Shown: in pieces, positions 16,028-23,129 of the stretch | Layout: every line of letters starts with the position of its first letter | Position numbering within the stretch: position 1 is the first letter of the stretch | NCBI GenBank assembly: GCA_023388075.1 | Contig: JAEWGX010000124.1 | Coordinates: 1 to 34,886 of the forward strand | Direction of reading: 5' to 3' | DNA length: 34,886 bases | DNA from: Pseudomonadota bacterium | GTDB taxonomy: Bacteria > Pseudomonadota > Gammaproteobacteria > Burkholderiales > Burkholderiaceae_E | The notes under the pieces: model-generated | The model's input: the letters and a program-made list of their open reading frames with translations, nothing else | The model's database searches: none | What the model was told of the DNA's origin: nothing | Translations under genes and position numbers: made by a program

Positions 16028-17314
16028 TCAGGCTGCGGTGAGGGAGAGGCGGGACCGGGACGACTGGATGGCGGGCTCCTTGTGGAATCGCCCGTCCTTC
16101 ATCACGGCGAGGATGCGCTCCGGCTGCTGCAGGATGCGGATGTCCGACAGCGGATCGCCGTCCACCAGCAGCAGGTCGGCGAGGTAGCCGTCACGGATCA
16201 TGCCGAGCTCCTGGGGACGCATCATGATCTGGCCGCCGAGCTGCGTGGCGGCGAGCACGGCCTCCATCGGCGTGAAGCCGAGGTAGCGGACGAAGTATTC
16301 GAGGTCCTTCGCGTTGGTGCCGTGGGCCATCCAGGCGAAGCCGTAGTCACCGCCGGGCAGGATCCTGATGCCGCGCCGCTTCATCTTCTTGAGCGTCTCG
16401 ACCGCGATCTCCAGCTCGCGGTGGTAGCCCATGTCGCGCGCGGCATCCGGGGTGATGCCCCATTCGGCCGCGTTGTAGGAGGTGTTGATCAGCCAGCCCA
16501 GGCCTGGGGCGACGAAGTGCTTCTCCTTGTTGGCCTCGAGCATGTCCAGCGCTTCCTCGTCCGCGAAGCTGGCGTGGTAGACCAGCTCGATGCCGTGGCG
16601 CACGCATTGCTTGACCGATTCGCTGGAGCGCGCATGCGCGGCCAGGCGCTTGCCGCGCATGCGGACTTCCTCCACCGCGGTGGCGATCTCGGCATCGGTC
16701 ATCTGCGAGGTCTCGGCCGCCATCCCCGCGATGTATTCGCCGGACAGGTTGAGCTTGATGGTGTCCACGCCGTACTTCATGAACGTGCGCACGCACCGCC
16801 GCATCTCGTCCGCGCCGCTCACCACGGCGCCGAAGCTGAACTCCGGATAAGGAAGGTGCGGCGGCGACTCGTCGCCGAGCCCGCCGGGCACGGTGATCTC
16901 CTGGCTGGCCGCCAGGTAGCGCGGGCCCGGGATAAGGCCGGAATCGATCGAGTCGCGGGTGGCGACGTCCAGCCGGGGCTTGGCGCAGGCCGCGCCGACG
17001 CAGGAGGTGAAGCCGCGGCTCAGGTAACGCTCCGCGATGTGCGCGCACCAGAGGATGTGCTCCTCCAGCGGCATCTTCTGGATGGCGCCGAGGCTCGGCT
17101 GGTCGTTCCAGGAAAAGTGCGTGTGCGCCTCGGTCATGCCGGGCATCAGCGTGGCGCCCGCGGCGTCGATGGTGTCGATGCCGGCAGTGGGCAGCGAGCG
17201 CGGGCCCCGTCCGACCTTCAGGATCCGATTGCCCTGCACGAGCACCTCGCCGGCGAACGGCAAGGCGCCGGTGCCATCGAGGATCCGGACATTCGTGAAC
17301 AGCACGTTGCCCAT
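16028..17314 (-). CDS. Metal-dependent amidohydrolase, first gene of the directon
   Basis: A 428-residue paralogue of the next gene. Active-site residues are His64 and His66 (EAHTHFSW), Lys187 (DTIKLNLSGE), His227 (LAAHARS), His247 (LVYHASF) and Asp323 (LPGGDYGFAW), so both copies look catalytically competent. The frame extends upstream to 17458, but those 48 codons run through the regulatory palindrome and into the tetR gene. The ATG at 17314 has GGGAG six bases upstream and begins MGNVLFTNVRILDG, aligning exactly with its paralogue (MGSYLFTNVRILDG), so I start there. As the first gene downstream of the divergent TetR operator, it should be under that control. The substrate is unknown; two related enzymes suggest two stereoisomers or two successive steps. 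Confidence 0.92.
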   Translation of the reverse strand: MGNVLFTNVRILDGTGALPFAGEVLVQGNRILKVGRGPRSLPTAGIDTIDAAGATLMPGMTEAHTHFSWNDQPSLGAIQKMPLEEHILWCAHIAERYLSRGFTSCVGAACAKPRLDVATRDSIDSGLIPGPRYLAASQEITVPGGLGDESPPHLPYPEFSFGAVVSGADEMRRCVRTFMKYGVDTIKLNLSGEYIAGMAAETSQMTDAEIATAVEEVRMRGKRLAAHARSSESVKQCVRHGIELVYHASFADEEALDMLEANKEKHFVAPGLGWLINTSYNAAEWGITPDAARDMGYHRELEIAVETLKKMKRRGIRILPGGDYGFAWMAHGTNAKDLEYFVRYLGFTPMEAVLAATQLGGQIMMRPQELGMIRDGYLADLLLVDGDPLSDIRILQQPERILAVMKDGRFHKEPAIQSSRSRLSLTAA

Positions 17315-17372
17315 TGGCGTCTCCCACCTTCTCCTGCCGGGCCAGGTGCCTCGGCCAGGTATCTTCGACCGG

Positions 17373-17392
17373 AGTGAGACTTGAGTCTCACT
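17373..17392. promoter_or_regulatory. Predicted TetR operator, perfect inverted repeat
   Basis: AGTGAGACT, spacer TG, then AGTCTCACT form a perfect 9-2-9 inverted repeat. It lies in the 130-base region between the divergent tetR and amidohydrolase genes, about 58 bases from the amidohydrolase start and 52 from the tetR start. Size, symmetry and place fit a TetR-family dimer site that would repress both directions. Its right half contains the possible -35 of the tetR promoter. Confidence 0.75.
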
Positions 17393-17410
17393 TCGGCGAG
17401 CGTCAATAAT
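17381..17410 (+). promoter_or_regulatory. Possible promoter for the TetR regulator gene
   Basis: TTGAGT (17381-17386) and AATAAT (17405-17410) are separated by 18 bases and resemble sigma-70 -35 and -10 boxes. The -35 overlaps the inverted repeat, which would give autoregulation. On the opposite strand TTGACG (17406-17401) could be a -35 for the amidohydrolase operon, with its -10 falling inside the repeat, although no good -10 sequence is present there. Confidence 0.4.
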
Positions 17411-17444
17411 AGCCGCTCGCTTAGCGGCGTCAAGGATCTCATCC

Positions 17445-18272
17445 ATGGCCACTGCCAAACCGAGAGCCCCGACAGGGAAGCGACCGTCGTCGGGGAGCTC
17501 GCTGCCACCTGCCCGGGCCAGACGGTCGCCTCAACGCGATTCCGTTCGCTCGGCGACGAAACGCAAGGCCGGCAAGGGCACCGCGCCGCGCGCCGGGAGC
17601 CGGACCAGGGCGAGACTGCTCGATGCCGGCGTCGCCCTCGTCGCGCGGCTCGGGCATGTGCCCTCGATCGGTGACGTCGCGCAAGCCGCCGGCGTGTCGA
17701 GGGCGACGGCCTATCGGTACTTCTCGTCCCGGAGCCGGCTGACGGCAGCCATCGTGGACTTCAGCCTGGGACCGGTGCGCCAGTTCGAATCGGAGCTGAG
17801 CGACGCCGGGTCGCGGCTCTCCGAGCTCTTCAGGACGACGTTCGTCCGCTTCAAGGAGTTCGAGCCGCAGATGCGCTGCGCATTGCAGCTCTCGCTCGAG
17901 CACGGCGCGCTCAAGGCGGCGGGGCGGCTCAACGAGGATCAGTACCGTCGCGGCTACCGGAAGGAGATATTGCGCAGGACTTTCTCCCCTCTTCGCGCGA
18001 CCGTACCGGCGGCTGACGTCGAGCGGCTGTGCAAGGCCCTGAGCCTCGTGTTCGGAATCGAGTCGTATGTCGTCCTGAAGGACATCTGGGGATGCGGTGA
18101 CGAGGAGATCGAGCGGATCTCCTTCTGGATCGCCACCTCGCTGCTCTCCTCCATCCAGTCCGAGGCGTTGCAGCGATCGCTCTCCGCCGATGACGCCAGG
18201 AGCCTGCCGCCACGCGGCGGCACGGGCCAGGAGGCGGAAACCCGGCTGAGCGCGGCGCCCCGCGCCGGCTAG
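17445..18272 (+). CDS. TetR/AcrR family transcriptional regulator
   Basis: A 275-residue regulator. The helix-turn-helix spans about 74-93 (PSIGDVAQAAGVSRATAYRYF), followed by SSRSRLTAAIVD. A helical ligand-binding domain of about 175 residues follows, without a match I recognise. The first ~50 residues form an unusual Ser/Pro/Arg/Lys-rich basic tail; no later start codon lies before the HTH and AAGGA sits eight bases before this ATG, so the tail appears genuine. The gene is divergent from the amidohydrolase/Liv operon and shares an intergenic palindrome with it, so it very likely represses that operon and itself, with the imported compound or its product as inducer. Ligand identity is unknown. 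Confidence 0.92.
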   Translation: MATAKPRAPTGKRPSSGSSLPPARARRSPQRDSVRSATKRKAGKGTAPRAGSRTRARLLDAGVALVARLGHVPSIGDVAQAAGVSRATAYRYFSSRSRLTAAIVDFSLGPVRQFESELSDAGSRLSELFRTTFVRFKEFEPQMRCALQLSLEHGALKAAGRLNEDQYRRGYRKEILRRTFSPLRATVPAADVERLCKALSLVFGIESYVVLKDIWGCGDEEIERISFWIATSLLSSIQSEALQRSLSADDARSLPPRGGTGQEAETRLSAAPRAG

Positions 18273-18342
18273 GATGCTGGTGAGTGGGGCACAATAGCAA
18301 GAGACCCCTCCGCTCGCGCTCCCTCGCAGTCACAGCCGTTCG

Positions 18343-19365
18343 ATGCCCAAGCCTCCCGTATCGCCTCCGCGCCGACTCGCCGTTCATGCCGGTTGGCTCG
18401 CGGGAGCCTGCCTGCTCGCCTGTGCGGGCTCGGTCCTCGCAGCACCCCCCGGCCGGGACTGTGCCGACGATGGCATGTTTTCCCGATTGTTCCGGCAGGT
18501 GGGGGAGCTCGTCGGCGCACCGGGCCGCGCGGAGGCGCTACCGGCCATCCCGCTCGCCAGGAATTCGACCGAGACCGTGCTCGAAGACATGGGGCGCCGC
18601 AACGATGCCCGTATCCCCGGGTACGAGAAGCACACCTCGGGGTGGTACGTCGGTCCGGGCCACACCTTGCTCGGCAACGACCCGCGCCTCAGGAACGGGG
18701 GCGACTGGTTCAGGGATTCCTACGGGGATCGGTTCGACCTCGACCGCCGCCTGACCGCCGCCATGCCCTGGATCGTCCTGGCCGAAGGTGATTCGAACAA
18801 GGCCGTGAACGCCAAGGTGCAGCTTGCCAACGTCCGGTTCTTCTTCCTGCGCGGATCGACGCGCGAGTGGATCAGCGCTGGCACGAGCCGGGGGGTAGGC
18901 GGCGACTTCTTCTTCAAGCCCGAGCTCGCGCGCTCGACCGGGTTTCGCGACCTCTCGGCGCAGTGCGACGGCTCGACGCTGGTGGGGCTGCCCAGGTCCG
19001 ACAATCAGCTCTTCCACGGCTGGTGGACCAAAGGCCGGGTCGACATCCCGGTGCCGCTCGACGACATCCGCGCGGTGTACGTGTCCATGCAGGGACGGCT
19101 GGTCCTGGCCGACGAGAAGGCCGCGGACGACCTCGACAAGGCGCGGATCATGATGCAGATCGGCGCGGACTACTACCAGTCCCGGGACATCGGGTGGAAG
19201 GGCGTGCCGGTCCCCGCCATCGTGCTGTCGCGCTTCAAGTACGTCACGCGGGAGTGGCAGCCAATCAACGCCCTGACGTTCAACGACGTCGGCAGGACGG
19301 ACCCTCCCGGAGATCGCGGGATCAGTCGCGAGGAGTTCCTCCGGAATCCACCACCGCTTGACTGA
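18343..19365 (+). CDS. Secreted protein of an unrecognised family, paralogue of the lipoprotein at 20705
   Basis: A 340-residue exported protein. A signal peptide covers about residues 10-34; cleavage could be after VLA (signal peptidase I), though LLAC at 24-27 leaves a lipoprotein possible. The mature part shares an ordered set of motifs with the lipoprotein two genes downstream: GNDPR (111-115), a DWF/DWY pair, LPWF/MPWI, VGG, HGWW (225-228), an AV-x-VSMQGRLVL strand (244-255), KARIMMQIGADYYQS (266-280), WQPI and the C-terminal GISREEFLRNPPPLD. The many Trp/Tyr residues would suit carbohydrate binding. No enzyme motif is visible. It precedes a methyltransferase in an exopolysaccharide locus, so a role in binding or handling the polysaccharide outside the inner membrane is inference. 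Confidence 0.85.
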   Translation: MPKPPVSPPRRLAVHAGWLAGACLLACAGSVLAAPPGRDCADDGMFSRLFRQVGELVGAPGRAEALPAIPLARNSTETVLEDMGRRNDARIPGYEKHTSGWYVGPGHTLLGNDPRLRNGGDWFRDSYGDRFDLDRRLTAAMPWIVLAEGDSNKAVNAKVQLANVRFFFLRGSTREWISAGTSRGVGGDFFFKPELARSTGFRDLSAQCDGSTLVGLPRSDNQLFHGWWTKGRVDIPVPLDDIRAVYVSMQGRLVLADEKAADDLDKARIMMQIGADYYQSRDIGWKGVPVPAIVLSRFKYVTREWQPINALTFNDVGRTDPPGDRGISREEFLRNPPPLD

Positions 19366-19421
19366 GCTCGCGGCTGGGCGGATTCTCCGGGCACGGATTC
19401 ACATGCTCCAAAGGAAACCGC

Positions 19422-20426
19422 ATGGAGACAGGTCCTCTTGTCCTGAGTGACGAGGCCGGTTCGGTCACGATAGAGCCACTGCCGACCGGCCGCCTGCTGG
19501 TCTCGGCGACTGGGTCGGATGGTCGTGCGATCGATCCCGCATCGCCCATCGAGACCGCCTACCCACTCGACCTCGTGAGGCAGATCTTCGCGCAGTTCGG
19601 CGCGATGTTCACTTGCGACGAGATCGGCCGGGATACGGACGGCAACGATGCTTCGCTGGACGTCCGCTACTCCGTGGAGGCCTACTGTGACGACGAGTTC
19701 TTCTCCAGGCCCATGCGGATACTGGACTATGGCTGCGGCTCGGGCTCCTCGACGATGGCACTGGCCCGCCTGTTTCCGCACGCCGAGCTGGTGGGTGTCG
19801 ATTTCGTCGAGGAGTTCCTGGCCATCGCGCGCAGCAGGGCTGCGCACTATGGCGTCGAGCGGGCGGAGTTCCGCCGCGTGCAGGCGAGCGGAACGGAGAC
19901 GGTTCCGGAGACGTCCCGGTTCGACGCGGCGTTCCTGAACGCGGTGTACGAGCACCTCCTTCCCAGCGAGCGGCCGCGGGTCCTCGCCAGCATCTGGGGG
20001 GCCATGAAGCCCGGGGCGATCCTCTTCCTGAACCAGACGCCGCATCGGTGGTTCCCTGTCGAGACCCACACCACCGGCTTGCCCCTGATCAACTATCTGC
20101 CGCGATCACTCGCCCACCCGCTCATTCGCCGCTACTGCCGGCGGGCGGTACGCGAGTACGACTGGCCCGGCCTTCTGCGGGCCGGGGTGCGCGGGGCAAC
20201 TCCGCGCGAAATCCTCGACCATATCCGTCGCCTCGATCCGCAGGCTACCCTCCTCAGGCCCGAACGCGTGGCCCGAAGCTGGCCGGGCATCTGGTACGCG
20301 GCGAAAGAGCGCAGGCTGCGCAAGGATGCCAGGCTGGGACCGTGGATCAGGACCCTGCGCATCGTCGTCGAGCAAACCGGCCTGCCGCTCACCCCCTACA
20401 TCAGCATCGCCGTTCGCAAGCCCTGA
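19422..20426 (+). CDS. Class I SAM-dependent methyltransferase
   Basis: A 334-residue cytoplasmic methyltransferase. Motif I is ILDYGCGSGSS (100-110), followed by the acidic end of strand 2 in LVGVDFVEEFLAIAR and post-motif FDAAFLNAVYEHLLP. GAILFLNQTPHRWFPVETHTTGLPLINYLP is a Trp/His-rich segment often seen in methyltransferases of surface-sugar loci. The N-terminal ~90 residues and the Arg-rich C-terminal ~100 residues are extra to the Rossmann core and unassigned. AAAGGA lies before the ATG. It sits between the two paralogous exported proteins, all on the + strand. A sugar O-methyltransferase for the locus polysaccharide is plausible; the acceptor cannot be read from sequence. Confidence 0.88.
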   Translation: METGPLVLSDEAGSVTIEPLPTGRLLVSATGSDGRAIDPASPIETAYPLDLVRQIFAQFGAMFTCDEIGRDTDGNDASLDVRYSVEAYCDDEFFSRPMRILDYGCGSGSSTMALARLFPHAELVGVDFVEEFLAIARSRAAHYGVERAEFRRVQASGTETVPETSRFDAAFLNAVYEHLLPSERPRVLASIWGAMKPGAILFLNQTPHRWFPVETHTTGLPLINYLPRSLAHPLIRRYCRRAVREYDWPGLLRAGVRGATPREILDHIRRLDPQATLLRPERVARSWPGIWYAAKERRLRKDARLGPWIRTLRIVVEQTGLPLTPYISIAVRKP

Positions 20427-20704
20427 ACGGCCGCTCGTCGGGATTCCACCGCTGACGGACGCGTCTGCGGCCGGCGCGTCCGCGCACGCCCGCGAAGGCG
20501 TTGACCCGCCCTGCCCGGGCGCGGCGCTGTTCATCCGACCTCACCTACCGCTTATCTCGCCGTTGCATCGTTGCCACTAGAACGGTCGCTAAGGTTCGTC
20601 TGTGAGTTTTTTCACGAAACGACTCAGGCGGTACTTACAAAGCGGTTCGCCACCCCAACGGCGGCACCGGCCATCCTGAGGCAGGACAAGACAGGTGAGA
20701 AAAA
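20427..20704. other. Intergenic region before the lipoprotein gene
   Basis: This 278-base gap has no supported gene. A perfect 7-base inverted repeat with an 11-base loop (GGACGCG / CGCGTCC, 20457-20481) may end the methyltransferase transcript weakly. From about 20560 onward the sequence becomes less GC-rich, as expected for a promoter, but I could not assign convincing -35/-10 or sigma-54 boxes. Confidence 0.35.
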
Positions 20705-21931
20705 ATGTCGCTTTCTAACAAACCCTCGGGTAGGACCACGTCGGCCCATCGGCTTACATACGGACGCAAGAGTCGCGACGTGCTGCTGGCGGCCACCTCC
20801 GTGGCAGTCCTGGCCCTGAGCGGTTGCGGTTGGGTGGCCGACGAGATCCATGGCGGTGGAGGCGGCGACACGGCCGCCAAGTCCGTGGCGGATTCCGGCG
20901 CCAACGTCGAGGGTCGTTCGCAGGACGGTCGGGTGCCCGGCGTCATGCCCCCCGCCGGCCCCCCGCCCGATCTGACCGACCCGCCCGGGGGTGTGCCCCC
21001 GCCGGTGGCATCCCCGGCGCCGGCCCCGTCGGTTCCGGGCGCCGGTAAACCTGGCGGTTCGAACCCCGCCCCTGCCCCCGCGCCGTCGCCGTCGCCGTCG
21101 CCCGCGCCATCGCCCACACCTACCCCCGCGCCGGCTCCCGCGCCGAGCGCAGGTACCAACAGCGTCGACGTCGTCATCAGCGACATGAGCAAGCTCAACG
21201 ACCTGACCCTCAAGGGCGTGGATCTCAAGTACGGATTCGCCAAGGGTCCGGGCTATGTGATCATGGGCAACGACCCGAGGGGAACCAACACGCCGGATTG
21301 GTACAAGAGCTCGTACCCCTACATGGTGACGAACTCGTACTGGAACTACCTCCTGCCGTGGTTCGTCCACTTCGAGGGCGAAGGCAACGCCGCCACCAAT
21401 ACCCGCATCCAGATGCGGAACATGAAGGTCTACGTCAAGAGCCGGGCCAGCGGGAAGTGGACTCAGGTCAACAAGTCGCAGTCCGTGGGCGGAATCATCT
21501 GCGGCCAGGACAGCAACTACTACCATTGCCCTCAATCCGGAGAGGTCCGGACCGAGTCGAGTGGCGGCGTATCGTCCCTTCCGCAGCGCGGGTACAACTT
21601 CCACGGCTGGTGGGGAAGCCGCGAGCACGTGAACGGACCGGATATCGCGGCCGTGATGATCACGCTCCAGGCCCGTCTGGTGCTGCATGCCTCGAACGGA
21701 GTGGATGACCGGTCCAAGGCGCGGTATCTGGTGCAGGTCGGCGGTGACTACTATCCGAGCGATGCCAGCACCGACTTCGTCCTGCCGGCAATCGGAATCT
21801 CGCGGGCCAAGCTGCTCACCAACGACTGGCAATCCATCTCGATGACCACGCTGAGCGACTATGGCAAGCAGGAGCCGGGGGGCGGTATCACCTCGGCCGA
21901 GCTTCGGGCGAATCCGCCTCCATTCGACTGA
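20705..21931 (+). CDS. Outer-surface lipoprotein of an unrecognised family, Pro-rich linker
   Basis: A 408-residue predicted lipoprotein. The N-terminal signal ends in a clear lipobox LSGC (38-41; Cys41 lipidated). A Gly/Asp stretch and then a Pro/Ala/Ser linker (about 78-150) act as a flexible stalk. The folded domain (about 152-408) is homologous to the secreted protein at 18343: MGNDPR (187-192), DWY, LPWFVHFEG, VGG, FHGWW (299-303), VMITLQARLVL (317-327), ARYLVQVGGDYYPS, WQSI and the end GITSAELRANPPPFD. Three cysteines besides Cys41 are not a feature of the family; Cys266 and Cys275 could pair. No catalytic motif is seen. It is likely an envelope component of the polysaccharide locus. 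Its 3' end overlaps the convergent glycosyltransferase gene by 44 bases. Confidence 0.87.
   Translation: MSLSNKPSGRTTSAHRLTYGRKSRDVLLAATSVAVLALSGCGWVADEIHGGGGGDTAAKSVADSGANVEGRSQDGRVPGVMPPAGPPPDLTDPPGGVPPPVASPAPAPSVPGAGKPGGSNPAPAPAPSPSPSPAPSPTPTPAPAPAPSAGTNSVDVVISDMSKLNDLTLKGVDLKYGFAKGPGYVIMGNDPRGTNTPDWYKSSYPYMVTNSYWNYLLPWFVHFEGEGNAATNTRIQMRNMKVYVKSRASGKWTQVNKSQSVGGIICGQDSNYYHCPQSGEVRTESSGGVSSLPQRGYNFHGWWGSREHVNGPDIAAVMITLQARLVLHASNGVDDRSKARYLVQVGGDYYPSDASTDFVLPAIGISRAKLLTNDWQSISMTTLSDYGKQEPGGGITSAELRANPPPFD
21082..21099 (+). repeat. Three tandem GCCGTC units in the lipoprotein linker
   Basis: Three perfect GCCGTC hexamers sit in the Pro/Ser/Ala-coding linker of the lipoprotein. In-frame gain or loss would change the stalk by two residues per unit without a frameshift. 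Confidence 0.6.
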
Positions 21932-23129
21932 CACTGTCCCCCCCAGCCCCTGCGAGCGTCGCGGGGGCCGGGCGCCCGGCAGCTTGAAGCAGGACGGTCG
22001 CCGTGTTCACGGCGACCGTTTTCCATTGGTACTCGGCAGGGAGCATGTCGAACGACTGGCCGATCGGTGCGACGGCTTGCGAGCCGCGCTCCAATGCGAC
22101 CGCCTTCAGTCGTTGCGCCAGGGCATCGACATCGCCCACTTCGAAGTATCGATCGTCGGGCAACGACACTTCCCGGTTGGCCGGAATGCTCGAGGCGATG
22201 CACGGGAGCCCGAAGCTGAGCGCCTCGAGCAAGGTGATCGGCAGGCCTTCATGAGCCGAAGGCAGCACGAAGGCTCCGGCGTTCGCGTACAGGGTCGACA
22301 ACGCCGAGCCCTTTCGGGTGCCGCACATCACGCAATTCCCCGCCTCCGCCGCCGCACGCGCGACGCTTGCCGGGTAGGACGAGTCGTTCAGCGCGGAGCC
22401 GACGAGCGCGAGCTTCCATCCGGGCAAGCCCGCTCGAGAGAACCCCTCGATCAGATCGAGCTGACGCTTCTCCGGCACCAGCCGGGCAACGTTGAGGACG
22501 TAGCGTCCCGGCTCCAGCCCCAGCTCCTTCAGGACCTCGCCCGAGTCCGGCGGCGCGAGCTGCGGTATGCCGTTCGGGATCGCGACGGCCGTTCCGCGGC
22601 CGTAGCGCTGGTCGAGGCGCTCGGCATCGTTGCGTGCGACGCAGATCACGCCGTGCGCATAACGCGCCGCGAACCGCTCTCCAAGCCGGAGCATCGCCCG
22701 GGCGAACCGCCCCCATTTCTCCCGCTCGTAGTCGCGGCCGTGGTGGGTGACGACCACCCGCATCGCCATGAGGCGGGCGAGCGGCGTCAGCACCGCCGGA
22801 CCCACGGCATGGATATGCAGGACGTCCGCTCCCTGCATCCTGGCCTTGAAGATGGCGATCAGCGAATGGAGCAACGCCTCGTACCCGGCCCGCTTCGGCG
22901 ACCAGGACGGCAGGACCTTCACCCCGTGCCACTCGAACTCTTCAGCGGCCGGCACGAACCCCTTGCGCGCATGCACGGTCACGTCGAATCCGGCAGCGGC
23001 GAGCAGCGGATAGAGATTCTGGGCGTGCGACTCCACGCCGCCTTCGACATCGGGAATGCCCCTCAGGCCGACCGCGGCCACCTTGACGCGCATGCGGGCC
23101 GGGGTGTCAACGGAGGTGGATCGCTTCAA
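21888..23129 (-). CDS. Family 4-like glycosyltransferase
   Basis: A 413-residue GT-B glycosyltransferase, cytoplasmic, transferring a sugar from a nucleotide donor to the growing lipid-linked repeat. N-terminal domain: VAAVGLRGIPDVEGGVESHAQNLYPLL (the glycine-rich acceptor loop) and VVVTHHGRDYEREKWG. C-terminal domain: YVLNVARLVPEKRQLDLIEGF and the donor-binding EX7E region HEGLPITLLEALSFGLPCIAS. The TTG at 23129 overlaps the upstream stop as TTGA and has AGGAG six bases before it; the ATG at 23093 aligns better with the usual family N-terminus but has no ribosome site. The last ~45 residues are Ala/Gly/Pro-rich and their codons contain the convergent gene's terminator. Sugar specificity is unknown. 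Confidence 0.9.
   Translation of the reverse strand: MKRSTSVDTPARMRVKVAAVGLRGIPDVEGGVESHAQNLYPLLAAAGFDVTVHARKGFVPAAEEFEWHGVKVLPSWSPKRAGYEALLHSLIAIFKARMQGADVLHIHAVGPAVLTPLARLMAMRVVVTHHGRDYEREKWGRFARAMLRLGERFAARYAHGVICVARNDAERLDQRYGRGTAVAIPNGIPQLAPPDSGEVLKELGLEPGRYVLNVARLVPEKRQLDLIEGFSRAGLPGWKLALVGSALNDSSYPASVARAAAEAGNCVMCGTRKGSALSTLYANAGAFVLPSAHEGLPITLLEALSFGLPCIASSIPANREVSLPDDRYFEVGDVDALAQRLKAVALERGSQAVAPIGQSFDMLPAEYQWKTVAVNTATVLLQAAGRPAPATLAGAGGDSVSRMEADSPEARPR
21994..22022 (+). terminator. Strong intrinsic terminator for the lipoprotein gene, inside the convergent gene
   Basis: ACGGTCGCCGTG, two bases TT, then CACGGCGACCGT form a perfect 12-base inverted repeat. The final T begins a run TTTT on the + strand, 62 bases past the lipoprotein stop. 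This is the best terminator in the window. It lies wholly inside the 3' coding region of the opposite-strand glycosyltransferase, where it encodes the mirror-like KTVAVNTATV. On the - strand the preceding bases are GGAAAA, so the reverse direction lacks a following T-run. Confidence 0.75.

Noticed and set aside
17315..17458. N-terminal extension of the first amidohydrolase back to 17458
   Set aside because: It would run through the palindrome and into the tetR coding region; the paralogue and the ribosome site both support the ATG at 17314.
20427..20704. Sigma-54 promoter before the lipoprotein gene
   Set aside because: I searched for the GG/GC doublets with the expected 10-base spacing (TGGCAC-N5-TTGC) and found no acceptable match.
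21060..21155. CRISPR or larger tandem repeat
   Set aside because: The repeated look comes from Pro/Ala/Ser codons of the linker; there are no spaced repeats.
18343..21931. PEP-CTERM/exosortase substrates
   Set aside because: EpsF/EpsG loci often accompany exosortase systems, so I looked for a Pro-Glu-Pro motif plus membrane helix plus basic tail; the two exported proteins end in NPPPLD and NPPPFD without a helix, and no exosortase is present.
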